Shown: positions 22,140 through 33,650 of the stretch, piece after piece
Numbering within the stretch: position 1 is the stretch's first letter
How the letters are laid out: each line of letters opens with the position of its first letter
Translations under genes and position numbers: made by a program
Notes under the pieces: model-generated
What the model saw: the letters and a program-made list of their open reading frames with translations, nothing else
What the model was told of the DNA's origin: nothing
The model's database searches: none
From: Yarrowia lipolytica
Lineage: Eukaryota > Ascomycota > Dipodascomycetes > Dipodascales
Direction of reading: 5' to 3'
Assembly (NCBI RefSeq): GCF_001761485.1
Contig: NC_090770.1
Coordinates: 434,001 to 498,000 of the forward strand
Length of the DNA stretch: 64,000 nt

Positions 22140-23042
22140 CGTTGAGACGCAAAGTTGGTGATGTGTGATGGAGGTGAGAGGGCTTGAACAACCTTATTTG
22201 GACACTGTTGTGACTGGAGAGACAGAACTGGTTTAAATTCGAGTAAATTCGAGTAAATTCGGGAAAAATAGGGAAAAGTCGCGAGATTGAGAAAAATTGA
22301 CGGTATCACAAGAACAAGGTTGGTTCATCCTCCATTTGTTACGTATGAAACCTGATTCAAACTCTTTGACTGTCAGACAGATCCGACTACTAACACACGG
22401 GTACATTATGTACTGTATGTACGGTATCAGCATGTACATATTGTACTTAATTATACACTCCAGCTAATTGAAAGTGAAAAACAAGTAGCAAAGTAGGAAA
22501 ACAACGCTTGAACCGCTCGAGGAACACGGTGATCTATCTCAATCTAAGCCTTCACCGTTTCAACTCCCTTCTTCTTCATTCTCATCTCCCCGTCGGGTCG
22601 TTTCTCTCACGGACCTGGGCACCGCAGTTCGAATCCTCCCAAATACATTTCCGTCTTTATTTTTCCACCACATTACAGCGGGTTTCCCAGCTCTATCATT
22701 TGACGGCGTAATCAATTATTAGTCACCGAAAGCACGCCAATAAAAGCTCCTAACCAATGCAAGTCGTTTTGTCAAAAATGTTTTATCTATTCTGCCTTGG
22801 AGATTCGAAAGACTGTAGCTTTACATACTGGAGATATGTTTCCATGATTTGATGTCCATTGAGACAGCCAATCCAAGTTTACAAGTTATAATACGATAAA
22901 ACGGGTCACACCAGTACAGCACTCGTAATGCAATGGCTACAGTGAAGAAATCCATTCTCTATGAGTTCCCCTACTACACGTTTCTCGCGATCCGTTGATC
23001 ACAATCAGTTTCTCATTAGTATTAGTACATAGCTGCGTGTCA
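22140..23042. other. Intergenic, promoter side of CDC73
   Basis: A tandem 10-bp repeat (AAATTCGAGT, about three units) lies near 22235-22262, roughly 100 bases upstream of CDC73. It may be regulatory. There is a TACTGTATGTACGGTA-type motif near 22411. No gene is supported. Confidence 0.5.
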
Positions 23043-23672
23043 TCAACAACAACTACTCTTCTGTTCGTCTTCGTCTGTATGCAAATAGACCACACTCTGT
23101 CTCTGTCTCTGGCTGTTGTGTTTCTGCTGCTCGTCGGCCTCCCGCTTGTCCAGCAGCTTTGTGATGATCACCTCAAATACCTCCTCCACCCCCTCGTCGT
23201 CTTTGGCGGAGATTTCGTGGCAGCACGAATCGTCCTGTAGCCATTCGGATGCGTATTCCACGCACTGCTCGAACGGCACCTCGCGTAAGCTGGGCTCGTC
23301 CTTGACCAGGTCCACCTTGGTGCCCACAATGTGTATGATGATGTCTGACGACAGGTTCTGTTTGAGCTCCAGCAGCCACAGATGCATGGCGTCGAACGAC
23401 GCGCGGCTCGTCACGTCGTAGCAAAGAATCCCACAGCTGGCGCTTCGGTAGTAGATGGGGGCCATGCTTCGGAATCGCTCCTGCCCCGCCGTGTCCCATA
23501 TTTGCAGCCGCACCGTCGTGTCGTTGACCACCACCCGTTTGCGCGAGAAGGAGGCCCCGATGGTCGATGCCTGCCCGGCCTGGAACTTGTTGTTGACGTA
23601 GCGGGTCACAAAACACGTTTTGCCCACTCCCTGGGCGCCCAGCAGCACGATTTTCGCGTCCATCGACTCCAT
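23043..23672 (-). CDS. Rab-family small GTPase (Rab5/21/22-like)
   Basis: The chosen start is MESMDAKIVLLG at 23672. The frame is open 54 codons further upstream but without GTPase features. The 209-residue protein has all GTPase motifs: G1 GAQGVGKT, G2 around STIGASF, G3 WDTAGQE, G4 TKVD and G5 EISAKDD. It also has RabF segments such as YYRSASCGILCYDVT. It ends in SSCC, a geranylgeranylation signal for membrane attachment. The TIGASF effector loop is of Rab5/Rab21/Rab22 type, linked to endosomal traffic. A second methionine (MDAK) is an equally possible start. Confidence 0.9.
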   Translation of the reverse strand: MESMDAKIVLLGAQGVGKTCFVTRYVNNKFQAGQASTIGASFSRKRVVVNDTTVRLQIWDTAGQERFRSMAPIYYRSASCGILCYDVTSRASFDAMHLWLLELKQNLSSDIIIHIVGTKVDLVKDEPSLREVPFEQCVEYASEWLQDDSCCHEISAKDDEGVEEVFEVIITKLLDKREADEQQKHNSQRQRQSVVYLHTDEDEQKSSCC

Positions 23673-24992
23673 GGCGGTGGCGTGTGTCGGGGTTAAAAGT
23701 AGAGCTGAGTGCACTTGTCGGACGCTCTTCTTGAGCCACAGCGAGCTGTGTACGTGTGTAGGTCGGTTTGGAACGCTGCTGACAAGACAGTGTTCGGGGC
23801 GCTGCTGCTGTTTAGGTGGTGGCTCTTTCCTCAAGCGGAGTTAATGTATATCGCTGTGGCCTTAAAGCTAAACTGTGGAGGGGGTCAAATTAAAGTGGCA
23901 ACGGCTCAGGAGATGGGTCCTGTAGACGAGGGTTAGATGTTGCGAAGAGCGTGATTTTCGACAGCTGTACCGACCACCTGGCCGGTATATAAACAACAAG
24001 TTGCCCTACGGGTCCCTTTCTCCTCATCCGCCCCAAGCCCACAAGCCCGCCATGCCGTCCGCACTAAAATGCTTATCTGAAATGAGCTCAAGCGGCTGGA
24101 GGAGTGTCTGCTTACTGTGCTGGGTATGCTAATCTCGTGTGGTACGAGCCCGCCACAAGGCACCCAGGGCTCCAGCTACATGGTGCGACACAGATGAGCA
24201 GGTTCTCCTGTCGCCCCGATGTCTGAACGCAGGTGTTTTTTCGCACAGATACGCTAGTGGTTGGCCCTGAGTGACGTCACAATACATTGTCCCCACCAAC
24301 ATTCCAAATACAGGTACAGTACGAGGACGAGAACGGCACGAGTACATGCTGTACTTATACTATAAAAAAAAAACAGGCGGCGATTTTCTTGCTGTCTTTT
24401 TCTTCGCTTTGGACCCTCCGTCACACGGTCTCTTGCAAGTGGCCACCGCACAGCCAATTAGCCCGAATCAGCTGATCCTAACCGACGTTGCACACGTGCA
24501 GAGCGCCCAGGATCAAATCAAATAACAGAGCCTGAACCATGAACAATGGGGCGGTTGTCATCCCTTTCAAAACAATGGGGCTAAAGAGTAAAAGTGAGAC
24601 AGACTACCGGGCCCGAGGGTTGCATCGCGATGCTGCGCGCGTGGGGTACAGGATGTGCGATATGTGCCTAGAAGATCTACCCGTCTATCTCGGGGGGATA
24701 TATCCAAACCGGAAACGGACACCGAAAATATGCCGGCTACAGTCTTGACATGCAGGAGGTTGCAGACAAGGAAAAAAGGCGCCGCGAAAAATGGACTCAC
24801 GAAACGAAACGAAACGAGTGTTGTTGCGTGTTGGTGAGTCATCACGTTGCCGTATTTGAACGTCTTGTTTACCTGACTGCTTTCCTTGTTTTTTTCAGGT
24901 GGCTTTTCGTGTCTCGGAATGTGTCTCGGACGTGTTTTGGTCTATTAAACCCAAGTATAACTTCAATTGGATTAGTTGAAGCCGAAGGTGTG

Positions 24993-25020
24993 AAAAAAAA
25001 AAAAAAAAAAAAAAAAAAAA
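24993..25020 (+). repeat. A28 homopolymer
   Basis: Twenty-eight consecutive A follow GGTGTG. A poly-A tail of a retrocopy or LINE would look like this, but I find no coding relic just upstream. It may be a simple tract. Confidence 0.9.
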
Positions 25021-25824
25021 GAAACCCCCGACGAATGGTGATAAAAGTTGTATCAGAGGAGTCGGAAGAGAGATACGAATAACAACTCGGTCTCAGTTTT
25101 CCCCATGCACTTGTCTATCAACACTTGGAGAGTCTCAGGCCCTACTGGACTGGGTTTCCCAACTACAGTACATACTTCAGGGGCGTTGGTTTTATGGCCA
25201 AGATGAGAGGAGAGAGGAGAGTGGTGGATTGACGAGATTTTGTACGGGTGAGAGAGATTGATGTGCTGAAGTAGGCGGGAGACTATTGGACAGGATATCA
25301 AGTCAATTGTGATTTGCATCAAGTGCTGCGGTTTTGTTTTTTGAGGATTGACTTGGCAACTTCACTTGATCTTCTAGATAGATCTACATGTTAGATGGTC
25401 AGTTGGTGGTAGTGGTTAACGGCTCAGAGGGATAGATACATGAGAAAAAGCTCACCTGATAAGTTCTGAGCAGATCATCAATGGTACTACTGTATTTACA
25501 GTACTTTTACTTTTTCCTGTCGGTTTTAATTGACGCTCTCTCATGGGTTGACCATCTTTCTCGGATATTGGTACGGATGGCCCATTACTTGACAATTACT
25601 TGAAGAAAAAAGTCAGCTGGGGGTTCAAAATCAATGTTCCAGAGGCGCTATTGAGATTTTAGTCATATTATCAGGTAGCCAGAGAAACTTCAATTGAAGT
25701 CACCGTACGAATATTGACACTTTACTCCCAAAGTCTTGATATATCTGAGATTTTCTGAGATTCCATCAGTCCAAATTACTTACACTATAGTTGAAGTAAC
25801 CTGTTGTACAGCAGATCCAGGAGA

Positions 25825-25902
25825 TCATCATCAGAGTCTGTATCATCAGAGACTGTCTCATCAAAGGCTGTATCATCAAAGACTGTATCCTCAGAGACCG
25901 TT
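25825..25902 (+). repeat. 15-bp imperfect tandem repeat (ATCATCAGAGACTGT)
   Basis: About five units alternate between TCATCAGAGACTGTA and TCATCAAAGACTGTA. The period is a multiple of three, but no gene context is visible. Confidence 0.75.
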
Positions 25903-26146
25903 TATGATCAGGATATCAAAAAGGTCAAGACCCATCTCTGACGGGACAGTCCGTCATCTACACCCAAACTTCAGGAGTTCAGGAAGTTTGGTCAAATATA
26001 AAAAAAAAAACCTCATAGTCGCTACTTTCAACAATACAACACTTTTTCTGGAGCAAGCAGTCATAGGTAATTGGGCAAAAAAGAGCCTCACGCAAAGATC
26101 CATTCTCAAAACCGCCAGGAATCGGATTTTGAAATGCCAAAAAAAT

Positions 26147-26238
26147 CGACAACTGCAGGATTCGAACCTGCGCGGGCAAAGCCCAACAGATAGTACGGTT
26201 ATTCGAATCTGTCCCGTTAACCACTCCGGCAAGTTGCC
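26147..26238 (-). tRNA. tRNA-Ser(CGA) with a 10-nt intron
   Basis: A class II tRNA: acceptor GGCAACT/AGTTGTC with discriminator G, and a long variable arm (TGGGCTTTGCCCG). The anticodon stem ACAGA/TCTGT encloses TTCGAA, about 10 nt of intron, then A. The anticodon is CGA. An oligo-T terminator follows. An intron in tRNA-Ser(CGA) is shared with Saccharomyces. Confidence 0.93.
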
Positions 26239-27122
26239 ACTCGGCCACGAAACGCGCCCATAGTGCACGTGATGGATTTTTGGAATCCAACCCTGGAGGG
26301 TGCATCACGTGTCCTGAGATTATTTTAGTTGAGTTGATAAGTAATTATTAACAAAATGGAAATATTTGGAAATGTTGCAGGGGAGGTAGTAGGGGGAATA
26401 AACGGACGACAGCAGGTAGTTTCATCTGTTCTTTCCATTCAGGCGCCCCTAAACTGTCAATATAGGTTGGAAATCTTGAATTGCTTACTCTGTGATCATG
26501 ATGGTACCAGCACCAGTATGCACATTCTTGTACATACACAAATCTTCAAGTACAAGTCGACGACTTAGAGTGTGTCTGAAGAAAGGATTGCACGATACAG
26601 TGTCCATTGGAATGCTTCGTTGGTCTTGTTTCAACACTTGTTTTTGTCTCTCCTGCCTTCGTCCTTTCAGTTCCGTCTATATTTTCTATGTGAGGTCGAT
26701 TCTACTTGCACAGTCACATTCACTTGCTTCTCAGATTTGGAGATTTCGCTTCAACAGACCCAGGATATCGACATATCAAGTGCACTATCAAAAAACAAGC
26801 CGAACCGATATGCCTAAAAATGTCGATCTCGTACTAACTGGTTTGTATGTACCTACGTGTAGACGTTTCAGTTCACCCTCTTGTCATGTGGCATCGGTAC
26901 TTGTACTGTACACACAAGTGCGTCGGAGGAAAACTACAGCTACAGGAACTTGAACAACTACAGCATCGCCCTCGTATATAACCATATATGCTTGTCTCCT
27001 TGCAACGTCACCACCTCACGTCAGGTATCTAACCTCAGCTCAAACCATGCAAGAGGACTCACCGGAGAAGAAAAGCACCGAGACAAGAAGAGGAACAAAA
27101 AGAAGCTGCTCTAAGGAGCCGT
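26239..27122. other. Intergenic between two tRNAs
   Basis: No gene is supported. A T-run-rich segment lies near 26620-26690. Confidence 0.55.
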
Positions 27123-27194
27123 CTCCGATACCGGGAATCGAACCCGGGTTCTCCGCGTGAAAGGCGGAAGTGATGACCCCTACACTATATCGGA
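27123..27194 (-). tRNA. tRNA-Glu(TTC)
   Basis: Acceptor TCCGATA/TATCGGA, anticodon stem TCCGC/GCGGA with loop CTTTCAC reading TTC. It has 72 nt and no intron, unlike the CTC isoacceptor at 1909. Confidence 0.96.
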
Positions 27195-28055
27195 AGATAT
27201 CCATGTTGATTAATAAGCGAGCCTTGTGCGAGAAGGGTGAAAAATCGATAAAGAGATGGGACAGAATAGGCAGCGTGAACACACAAGTTCCTTTATAGAC
27301 GAAATAACACCCCCTGGTATGTTTTATTAAACTCTCTGAGTCTCTCTTGCTTACCGATAGCTCTCTTACTCACTGGTGACCCTCTTACTCACTGACGGCC
27401 CTCTTAGTATGGTCCCTGATGTGTTGACCATTTCAAGGAGAACACAGGGTATAACACCACCTCCAAGGAGACTGCTGATCTCGTCACATACACTTATATT
27501 CCTCCCTATCTGCTCAATTCGGAAAAACTACGGATTAATACGCCACAAGAGCCCGTGCCTGAAATCTAAAACGGCGGCATGAACCGGAATAGAGGTAGAT
27601 CCGATGAGCTTGAAACACCACGATATATTGGATTTATGGAGTTGGAGTTCTCCGGGATCACTTTAAAGACCTTTCCGACGCCAGACATGAGAGACCACCT
27701 TCAGATCCGGCGCCTATTCAGATGCGCTATTTTAATTCGGATTTGAGGGAAATTTCGGATATAAACAAGGATTTCTAGCCATAAGGTTCGATAAGCCAGG
27801 CGCTGTAGATTGACGGATTCCGCTACAAGGCGATATACGGAAAGGTATCCTGTATCTAGAAGTGCTCAAACAATAATTCCATGTCGTGGCCAAAATATCC
27901 GAAAAACTCCGAGCCAATTGGCCCATTCTATCACTCCTTGCTATGATATGTAATTTCCGGCCTCTGCATGAGACAGGCATCTCATATGCGTTACACCCCG
28001 CGGCATTTAGGTATTTCCAGACACTAATTTTTCTTCCACATCTTCTTTACTCATC
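27195..28055. other. Intergenic, no supported gene
   Basis: Short frames only. A repeated phrase CTCTTACTCACTG occurs near 27362-27395. Confidence 0.55.
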
Positions 28056-28664
28056 ATGCTCTATTCGGTCGCAGAGAACACGCCTCTCTCCAAGCTCCCC
28101 GAGTTTTCGGACGACTTTTACGCCCTCATCAAGCATCTGGAATACCACAGCACGCCAGACGCCGCAGACGAGATCTTCAAGGGCACGGCCGGACAAAAAC
28201 TGGAGCTCACGCGATGGTTCGAGGGGAGTCGAGACAGACAGAAGAACCCCCTCAACGTGTACTTGCTAAACGTGGGGAATGAAGAGGAGGTGGAGGCTCT
28301 GGAGGAGGATAACGAGGTCATGTTCAAAATGTTTGTGCGGTGCTCCAACTACAACAGAAGGTCTCACTGGCTGAGCGAGAAGGATCCCAAGCTGATGCGA
28401 CTGGCAGCAATGTATTATCTGGAGCAGGAGAAGTTTCTCAAGAGCCTGTTCAACGTGCTTACCCCCGAACGAGCTGCCGTCTACACCGACGACGCCAACT
28501 TCACCAATTCCGGCGCTCTTCGAGTTCTCAAGCTGCTGCGACGAGAAAACACCCCTGGCATTTTCAACATTCCTCACGGCAGGTTGAGACACTACAGAGT
28601 GGCCAAAGCTCTTTACAATTGGCGCAACGGTGAATACAACCCGTTATTATACAGCCCTAATTAG
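28056..28664 (+). CDS. Protein of unknown function (202 aa)
   Basis: A clean open frame with good codon use, starting MLYSVAENTPLSKLPEF. It is mostly helical by eye, with an acidic patch (GNEEEVEALEEDNEVM) and conserved-looking segments RSHWLSEKDPKLMRLAAMYY and RHYRVAKALYNWRNGEY. No signal peptide, membrane segment or known motif is seen. I do not recognise the family. It lies alone between a tRNA and a retroelement fossil and may be a lineage-specific gene. Confidence 0.65.
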   Translation: MLYSVAENTPLSKLPEFSDDFYALIKHLEYHSTPDAADEIFKGTAGQKLELTRWFEGSRDRQKNPLNVYLLNVGNEEEVEALEEDNEVMFKMFVRCSNYNRRSHWLSEKDPKLMRLAAMYYLEQEKFLKSLFNVLTPERAAVYTDDANFTNSGALRVLKLLRRENTPGIFNIPHGRLRHYRVAKALYNWRNGEYNPLLYSPN

Positions 28665-28899
28665 GCAATTGCATTTATTAGACATGAGCAAGAGATGATA
28701 GACAGGAGGATATATTTCTGGATATTTCATTGTGTATATGTTCAAAAAAGAGTTAGTATTTGTCTGTTAAAGGTTTTATTATTATTTTATTATTATTTAT
28801 TTTCAATTTGATAAAAAATCAATGGAGTTCTGTTGGAGATTGCACTCTATTAATAATCATGTTAGTAGTATGTCTCTATATTACTTCATCCAAACAACA

Positions 28900-30420
28900 T
28901 ACGATGGATACACTCGAGATTTATCGGAGCTTCAAGACGGACCTCAGCGCAGCGGATGCATCTCTGCCAGAATCGGTGATTTTCTCCCTTTTCGAACGAT
29001 TTGCTGCGCTGTTGGCCACTGTTCTCAGTTCCTCCTCCCGCCGCAGCCCCGGCTTACGTTACCGCCATTCCGCTTCTGCGACCAAAAGTCTCGAGGTGCT
29101 ACTGGATGACCCCTCAAATCACGCTGCGCTGTCAAGCTGACTCCCTCAAGCCCGCTAGTGTTTTCTCCGGCCGGTTTAAACTGCATGCTTCTCAAGCTCT
29201 CATCTCCAAAGATCCTAATCAGCACGCCCGCTACTCAATTCCCACCCAGTGTAAGCTGGTATCGCCGGCCATGTGCACTCTTCCCTTCACTGAGACGTTC
29301 TCCGGACTAAATTTTATGAGGTAGCGATCGTGCCACGATAAACGTCCATTTGGACCATGAGGAGAATTCCCGTTACTTCCTTTGGTGGATTAACAAGAAA
29401 TGCAAAGCAGCCAACCCCCCCCGAGGGCAAGCTTCGCGTTCTGCTGACTGACATCTAATCCCTCCTGGGTCCCATCTACAAAACCAGTCCCCGCGCCGCC
29501 ATGTCTCGTGTTCAGCGAATGTTCTAGAACCTGCCACAGGCTCTCCCCAATCTTTACGATGTGCATATTCGCGCCACCTTCGCACCGTCTCCAGGTGTCG
29601 AACCCGTCTTTACCTTGTTTAGGTGCCCTCCGGTAATCACTTCTCCTGACCGGATCCCTCCCAGTTCAATGCTCATTTTTTCAGCGGCACCAACGATCTC
29701 TATCGGCCCCGGCAGAGTACATGAAACGACAACTCTGGTTCAGGTAAGGACAGCTAGCGAAGGACCATAAGGCCGGTAACGTACGTTATTTAACTGAGAA
29801 CACTCAGAGCCCCTCTGGCTCTGACAACCACGTCGGTGCCCTCGTAGTCGACCCTCGTTCCGCTCCCTTACTCTGGCTTTGGTTTGATTTTCCCATTCTT
29901 ACCTCCAGCGCTGATGTGTCTGCCATTTCACTCGATACACTACGCCGCCGCCTTGATCTGTGGGCGTCTACCAACGGCTATCCTTCTGTCCTGTTTTCGG
30001 ACCACGCCGCTCCGTTCCAGTCTGCCGATTACACCGACCTTTGCCACTACTGTATTGGCGTTGAATCATTCACCACCTTGACTTACCACCATAATTCAAA
30101 TGATAAGGCTGAGATCAGTGTTTTACGTCTCAAGAGCATTCTTGGACAGTAAATGGTTCCCCTGAGGATGCTTTCATCGATCCCCTCCCGCTGCTGGTGT
30201 GTGCCTATCAACGCCCTGAATTCTTCTACGGGTGACTCCCCCTTCTTTCTTCCCTGAGGGGTCGAATTCCACTCTCCGGTTGACACCGTTGTGAGACTCG
30301 CATCGAAAACGTGGACCCGATCTCTGGCTCCCAAGCGTTCAAAGGTTCACCCATCGCACCTCACTCCTTGCGGCTGAGTCCTCTCGTGAGGAGCCCAGCC
30401 TGTCCGGGGATGTGTTCTGT
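28900..30420 (+). mobile_element. Fossil of a Ty3/gypsy-type LTR retrotransposon
   Basis: An integrase core is recognisable near 29790-30150, with segments around both catalytic Asp positions (ALVVDPRS and VLFSDHAAPF) and the Glu region (NDKAEISVLRLKS). Weaker gag/pol-like fragments lie upstream. Yarrowia carries Ty3/gypsy elements (Ylt1, Tyl6), the likely relatives. The copy is clearly broken with many breaks, and I find no flanking long terminal repeats, so the outer limits are rough. The degree of decay suggests an old insertion. It lies just upstream of a tRNA-Met gene, the usual target zone for this family. Confidence 0.6.
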
Positions 30421-30589
30421 AAGCTCGCATTGCATATCAACCAAAAAAGTTAAACAAGAAACACAGGAATGCAAGTAGGCAGCTCAGTATATATCAAGGA
30501 GGATCCGTATTTTTCGCCGTAATTTTTGCCAAAAATTCACACAAACTGCGAGCGAAAACGATTTTTCCACCTTTCATAGCATCGAGTAC

Positions 30590-30663
30590 GCCTGGTTGGC
30601 TCAGTTGGTTAGAGCGTTAGTCTCATAATCTGAAGATCACCAGTTCGACCCTGGTACCGGGCA
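30590..30663 (+). tRNA. tRNA-Met(CAT), elongator
   Basis: Acceptor GCCTGGT/ACCGGGC with discriminator A. The anticodon loop CTCATAA reads CAT, and the anticodon arm resembles yeast elongator tRNA-Met. There is no intron. The gene body is identical to the copy at 35990-36063. A T5 tract follows. Confidence 0.95.
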
Positions 30664-30799
30664 TTCGACTTTTTGCTCATAGTAAGTGAATTTTTTTGAT
30701 CTTCGTGTACTGATCTGCCATCAATCTATCTTTCATTTCTTTAAAAGCAGTCTCGTTATTTGCGTCGTGATTCATTTCTTTTACCGAGTGTTGTCGGTA

Positions 30800-32000
30800 A
30801 AACACGGTACAGAGTATGTACAGTCAGAACAGCACCAGGTCGCTTCTTTCGAATTCCACAGTTGGATAATGATCTTATGGATCTGGGATATTGCCAATCG
30901 GAGTATCAACCATTGAACTATTACCTTGAAGGTGAGGGTATTCGTGCTGGGAAGTTCCAACCTCGAGGACCATAGAGACCGAGCGATTCGTCCTTCGTCT
31001 CCACTCAATGATAGTTGCTATTAACAAAGAACTGGATACAATACTGACAAGGGTTACGACCCGATACAACTATACAACCCTCGACATTCTCGACAGTCTT
31101 GTTGGAGAGACTCCAGCCGAAGACCAGCTGTTTCTTGGAGTCTTTCACGCTGGGTCTACGAACTACTTGTAGCTATTGGCACATTACATGGCACTGTCCT
31201 AACCCGCTGTAGACAGTTTGGAATTCCGAGCTGGTGATCTGGTGAGTATTTCATGTATCTTCAACGACCCTGTGACACAGCAGGCAGTCAAGGTATCTCT
31301 ACCGAATGGGACTTGGAAAGAAGTCCAACAACAAGGATAACAAGCGACCCAAGCGCAAGTCTTTCGAGCAACAGAATCACTCTGACCAGCCCGCCAAGCG
31401 AGTAACGTCCCTGCTAGAGGCCCCTCCGATGACGAAACCAACCACGAATTTGATGCTGACCTCTAATATTGTGTTGGACAAGAACATCATTACCATAGCC
31501 ATCCGACAAGACTCCTGGGAGCTGTGCTCCGAGGGTCTGTCTCAAGAACTTCACTAGCGCATGGCTCTCTATACCCGTATAAAAGCGTGACTTTGTCGAA
31601 AAGCTCAAGATAAACACCACTAAGGAGGAACTCAACCTCTTCCAGACTGGGGATCTGGTTATCAGGCCTTTGGACTCATCACTTCCAAGAAACAAGACTC
31701 TGAATGCGATCCTCGTCACTAGTGAGCGACAACCAGTCACGCGATTGATGAACTCAGACGAAGCAGCAACAGACCCAATCGATCGAGAAGTCTCAAAAAT
31801 AATCTTACCGAATATACTCTATGAAGAGAATGCGAAGAAAGTGTCTGAACTAGGCAATGTGGAGATTCACGATCACGTCCATTGATCCCTATGAGCTGCA
31901 GTTTAATGACGACAAAAAGTCTGACCATACTGACATGATAAATCAATTTTACACTAGATGGTCTTCGGAATCTTATATGATTGAGGGAGTTTTTGCCCAA
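30800..32000 (+). pseudogene. Decayed coding DNA of unknown origin, possibly a mobile element
   Basis: Several stretches read like protein in changing frames. Examples are INKELDTILTRVTTRYNY near 31020, a Lys-rich segment GKKSNNKDNKRPKRKSF near 31309, and LFQTGDLVIRPLDSSL near 31640. Composition and phrasing suggest one old gene or element about 1.2 kb long with many breaks. I recognise no family. Its place between two tRNA-Met genes and next to a Ty3/gypsy fossil makes a mobile-element origin plausible, but this is inference. Confidence 0.4.
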
Positions 32001-32143
32001 TGCTCGTAATTTGAACATCTTTTTGATCTCAAGTAATGAGCCATGGGCAAACTGTTGAATAAATCAAAGAATTGAAATAAACAGAAATTAACTGAAGGGA
32101 AGTGACTCTATTCAACTGAATTCCTCGTCTTTTCCAATAAATA

Positions 32144-32443
32144 ATGAAAGCGACCATGGCTGACGATGTTTTCCTGACTCTAGCGTCGATAATGCAGGTA
32201 CCAGATGAGATAAGAACCTTACTTTACACCAAATTTCGGGCGCGGACAGTTCCACTCGCCCTATGCAAGACCCCCGAGGACTTTGCAGCGAGCATGAAGT
32301 TACCCAAGCCCGGTAAGAACGTACACGTGTTTTCGACAGCCAGAGCGGAGCTCGGGCCCGAATGTTTGAAACACAGGGCGAGCCATGTGGATAAGAAAAC
32401 CGGGGATATATCTGGGGTCCAGGAAAGAGTGGAGCCAATATGA
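32144..32443 (+). CDS. Possible small protein (99 aa), low support
   Basis: The open frame reads MKATMADDVFLTLASIMQVP and onward with a plausible helix-rich start, and MADDVF may be the better start. No domain is recognised. It lies just after decayed coding DNA and could itself be a fragment. Codon use is not decisive. Confidence 0.25.
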   Translation: MKATMADDVFLTLASIMQVPDEIRTLLYTKFRARTVPLALCKTPEDFAASMKLPKPGKNVHVFSTARAELGPECLKHRASHVDKKTGDISGVQERVEPI

Positions 32444-33650
32444 GACAGAGGTTGGACAGTGTTAGCGATGCTACAAGCTGATACGAAAAGCTAGCTGGAT
32501 AACTAACAGCGAACAATTAGCCACTGCGTGTCGATGTTATAGCAGCACTACTACTTCTGGACTGCTACTTTTACTCTGCTACTCCTGGAGCCGCCTTGTC
32601 CCTGCTCACACCTGACTAGTGTGATAAAGAGACTTGTTAAATGGGATTCGAAAAGTCGATTCCGAATGATATTTTGTCCAATTGACGCCTTCGGGACCAG
32701 TTTGTACAGGCACAGTGGATAGAGCACGTACTCACGCTCGTACTGTATTGTTCGTACTGTATTTATAGTGGAGTTTCCCCACCTATATTCTTACTGTTAT
32801 TTTTAGTCCTGGAAATCATCTAGTCAAGTTTAGAAACATTTCGATCCAGGTTCCGCAAACGGATACTTGGATTTTACGACATTTAGTTAAAGTATTAGTT
32901 AGCCTAGAGAGTCATCGTAATGAGGCCATAGATTGGTGCCTATAGATAATTAAACGTCATCCAACCATCTGACGGGGTTCGACTCTGTTTTTCAACTCGC
33001 AGAATCAGTTATCTCCTTACTCATTACAGCTACCATGCTGACTGATACGACAAGCAACATCATGATACTCATAGAGTATAACATGGTAGGGGCAGGCCCA
33101 TTTATCAATGGTACTGTAACTCTGGTATATTCTTTCAGTCAATATCTATACACTTACACATGATTGAAATACAACTGAGCCTCTTTTGTTCCTCCTACTT
33201 CGGGTGTTTCAAATCTTTACTGTTCAACTTATTACTCGATTATTTTCCCACTTCTAGAGAAATGTGAGTGTGCTCAGACAGTGAGTAATTATCAAACCGT
33301 AGAGGAAATTTGAAGAATTATGAAGAATTTTATCTTTCCATCCGAGTCACGTGACTCGTTTTTGTTGTACTTGTAGATGCCTATGATAATCATGTCTCTT
33401 TGTTGTCATTTCGGTTTCTTCCTCAACTATCTAACTTATGTTCCAACTAATAATCCAACTAAAATCCCAATATTAACTAACCAGCCAAACTCTCCAACTA
33501 ACTCCAATTGCGCCACCCCGATTAACTTCCACTAGCTGAATCTAACGCCCGTGTACACTTTGGCTAGTCCTGTTGATGCTGTTTATAGTCTTTTTCCGCT
33601 GGTAGAACTTCTTTCTCCTTACCAGCAATTATCGTGACCTCTTCTCCAGC
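32444..33650. other. Intergenic, no supported gene
   Basis: Short frames only. It includes the CACGTG palindrome at 33343-33358. Confidence 0.55.
33343..33358. promoter_or_regulatory. 16-bp perfect palindrome CGAGTCACGTGACTCG
   Basis: It contains the CACGTG core of Cbf1/bHLH sites and lies about 290 bases upstream of the RNase H1-like gene at 33651. The palindrome suggests a dimer-binding site; the factor is inferred. Confidence 0.5.

Larger units (their letters stand above)
23673..26146. other. Long intergenic stretch, no supported gene
   Basis: It holds a 28-base A tract (24993-25020) and a 15-bp tandem repeat (about 25825-25902). Open frames are short and carry no domain. Confidence 0.55.

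Noticed and set aside
22595-22660. CAGTTCGAATCCTCC as a tRNA T arm
   Set aside because: No matching acceptor or anticodon arm within 100 bases on either strand.
25736-26263. Frame of 175 codons with His-Gln-Arg repeats
   Set aside because: It is produced by the 15-bp tandem repeat and runs through the tRNA-Ser gene.
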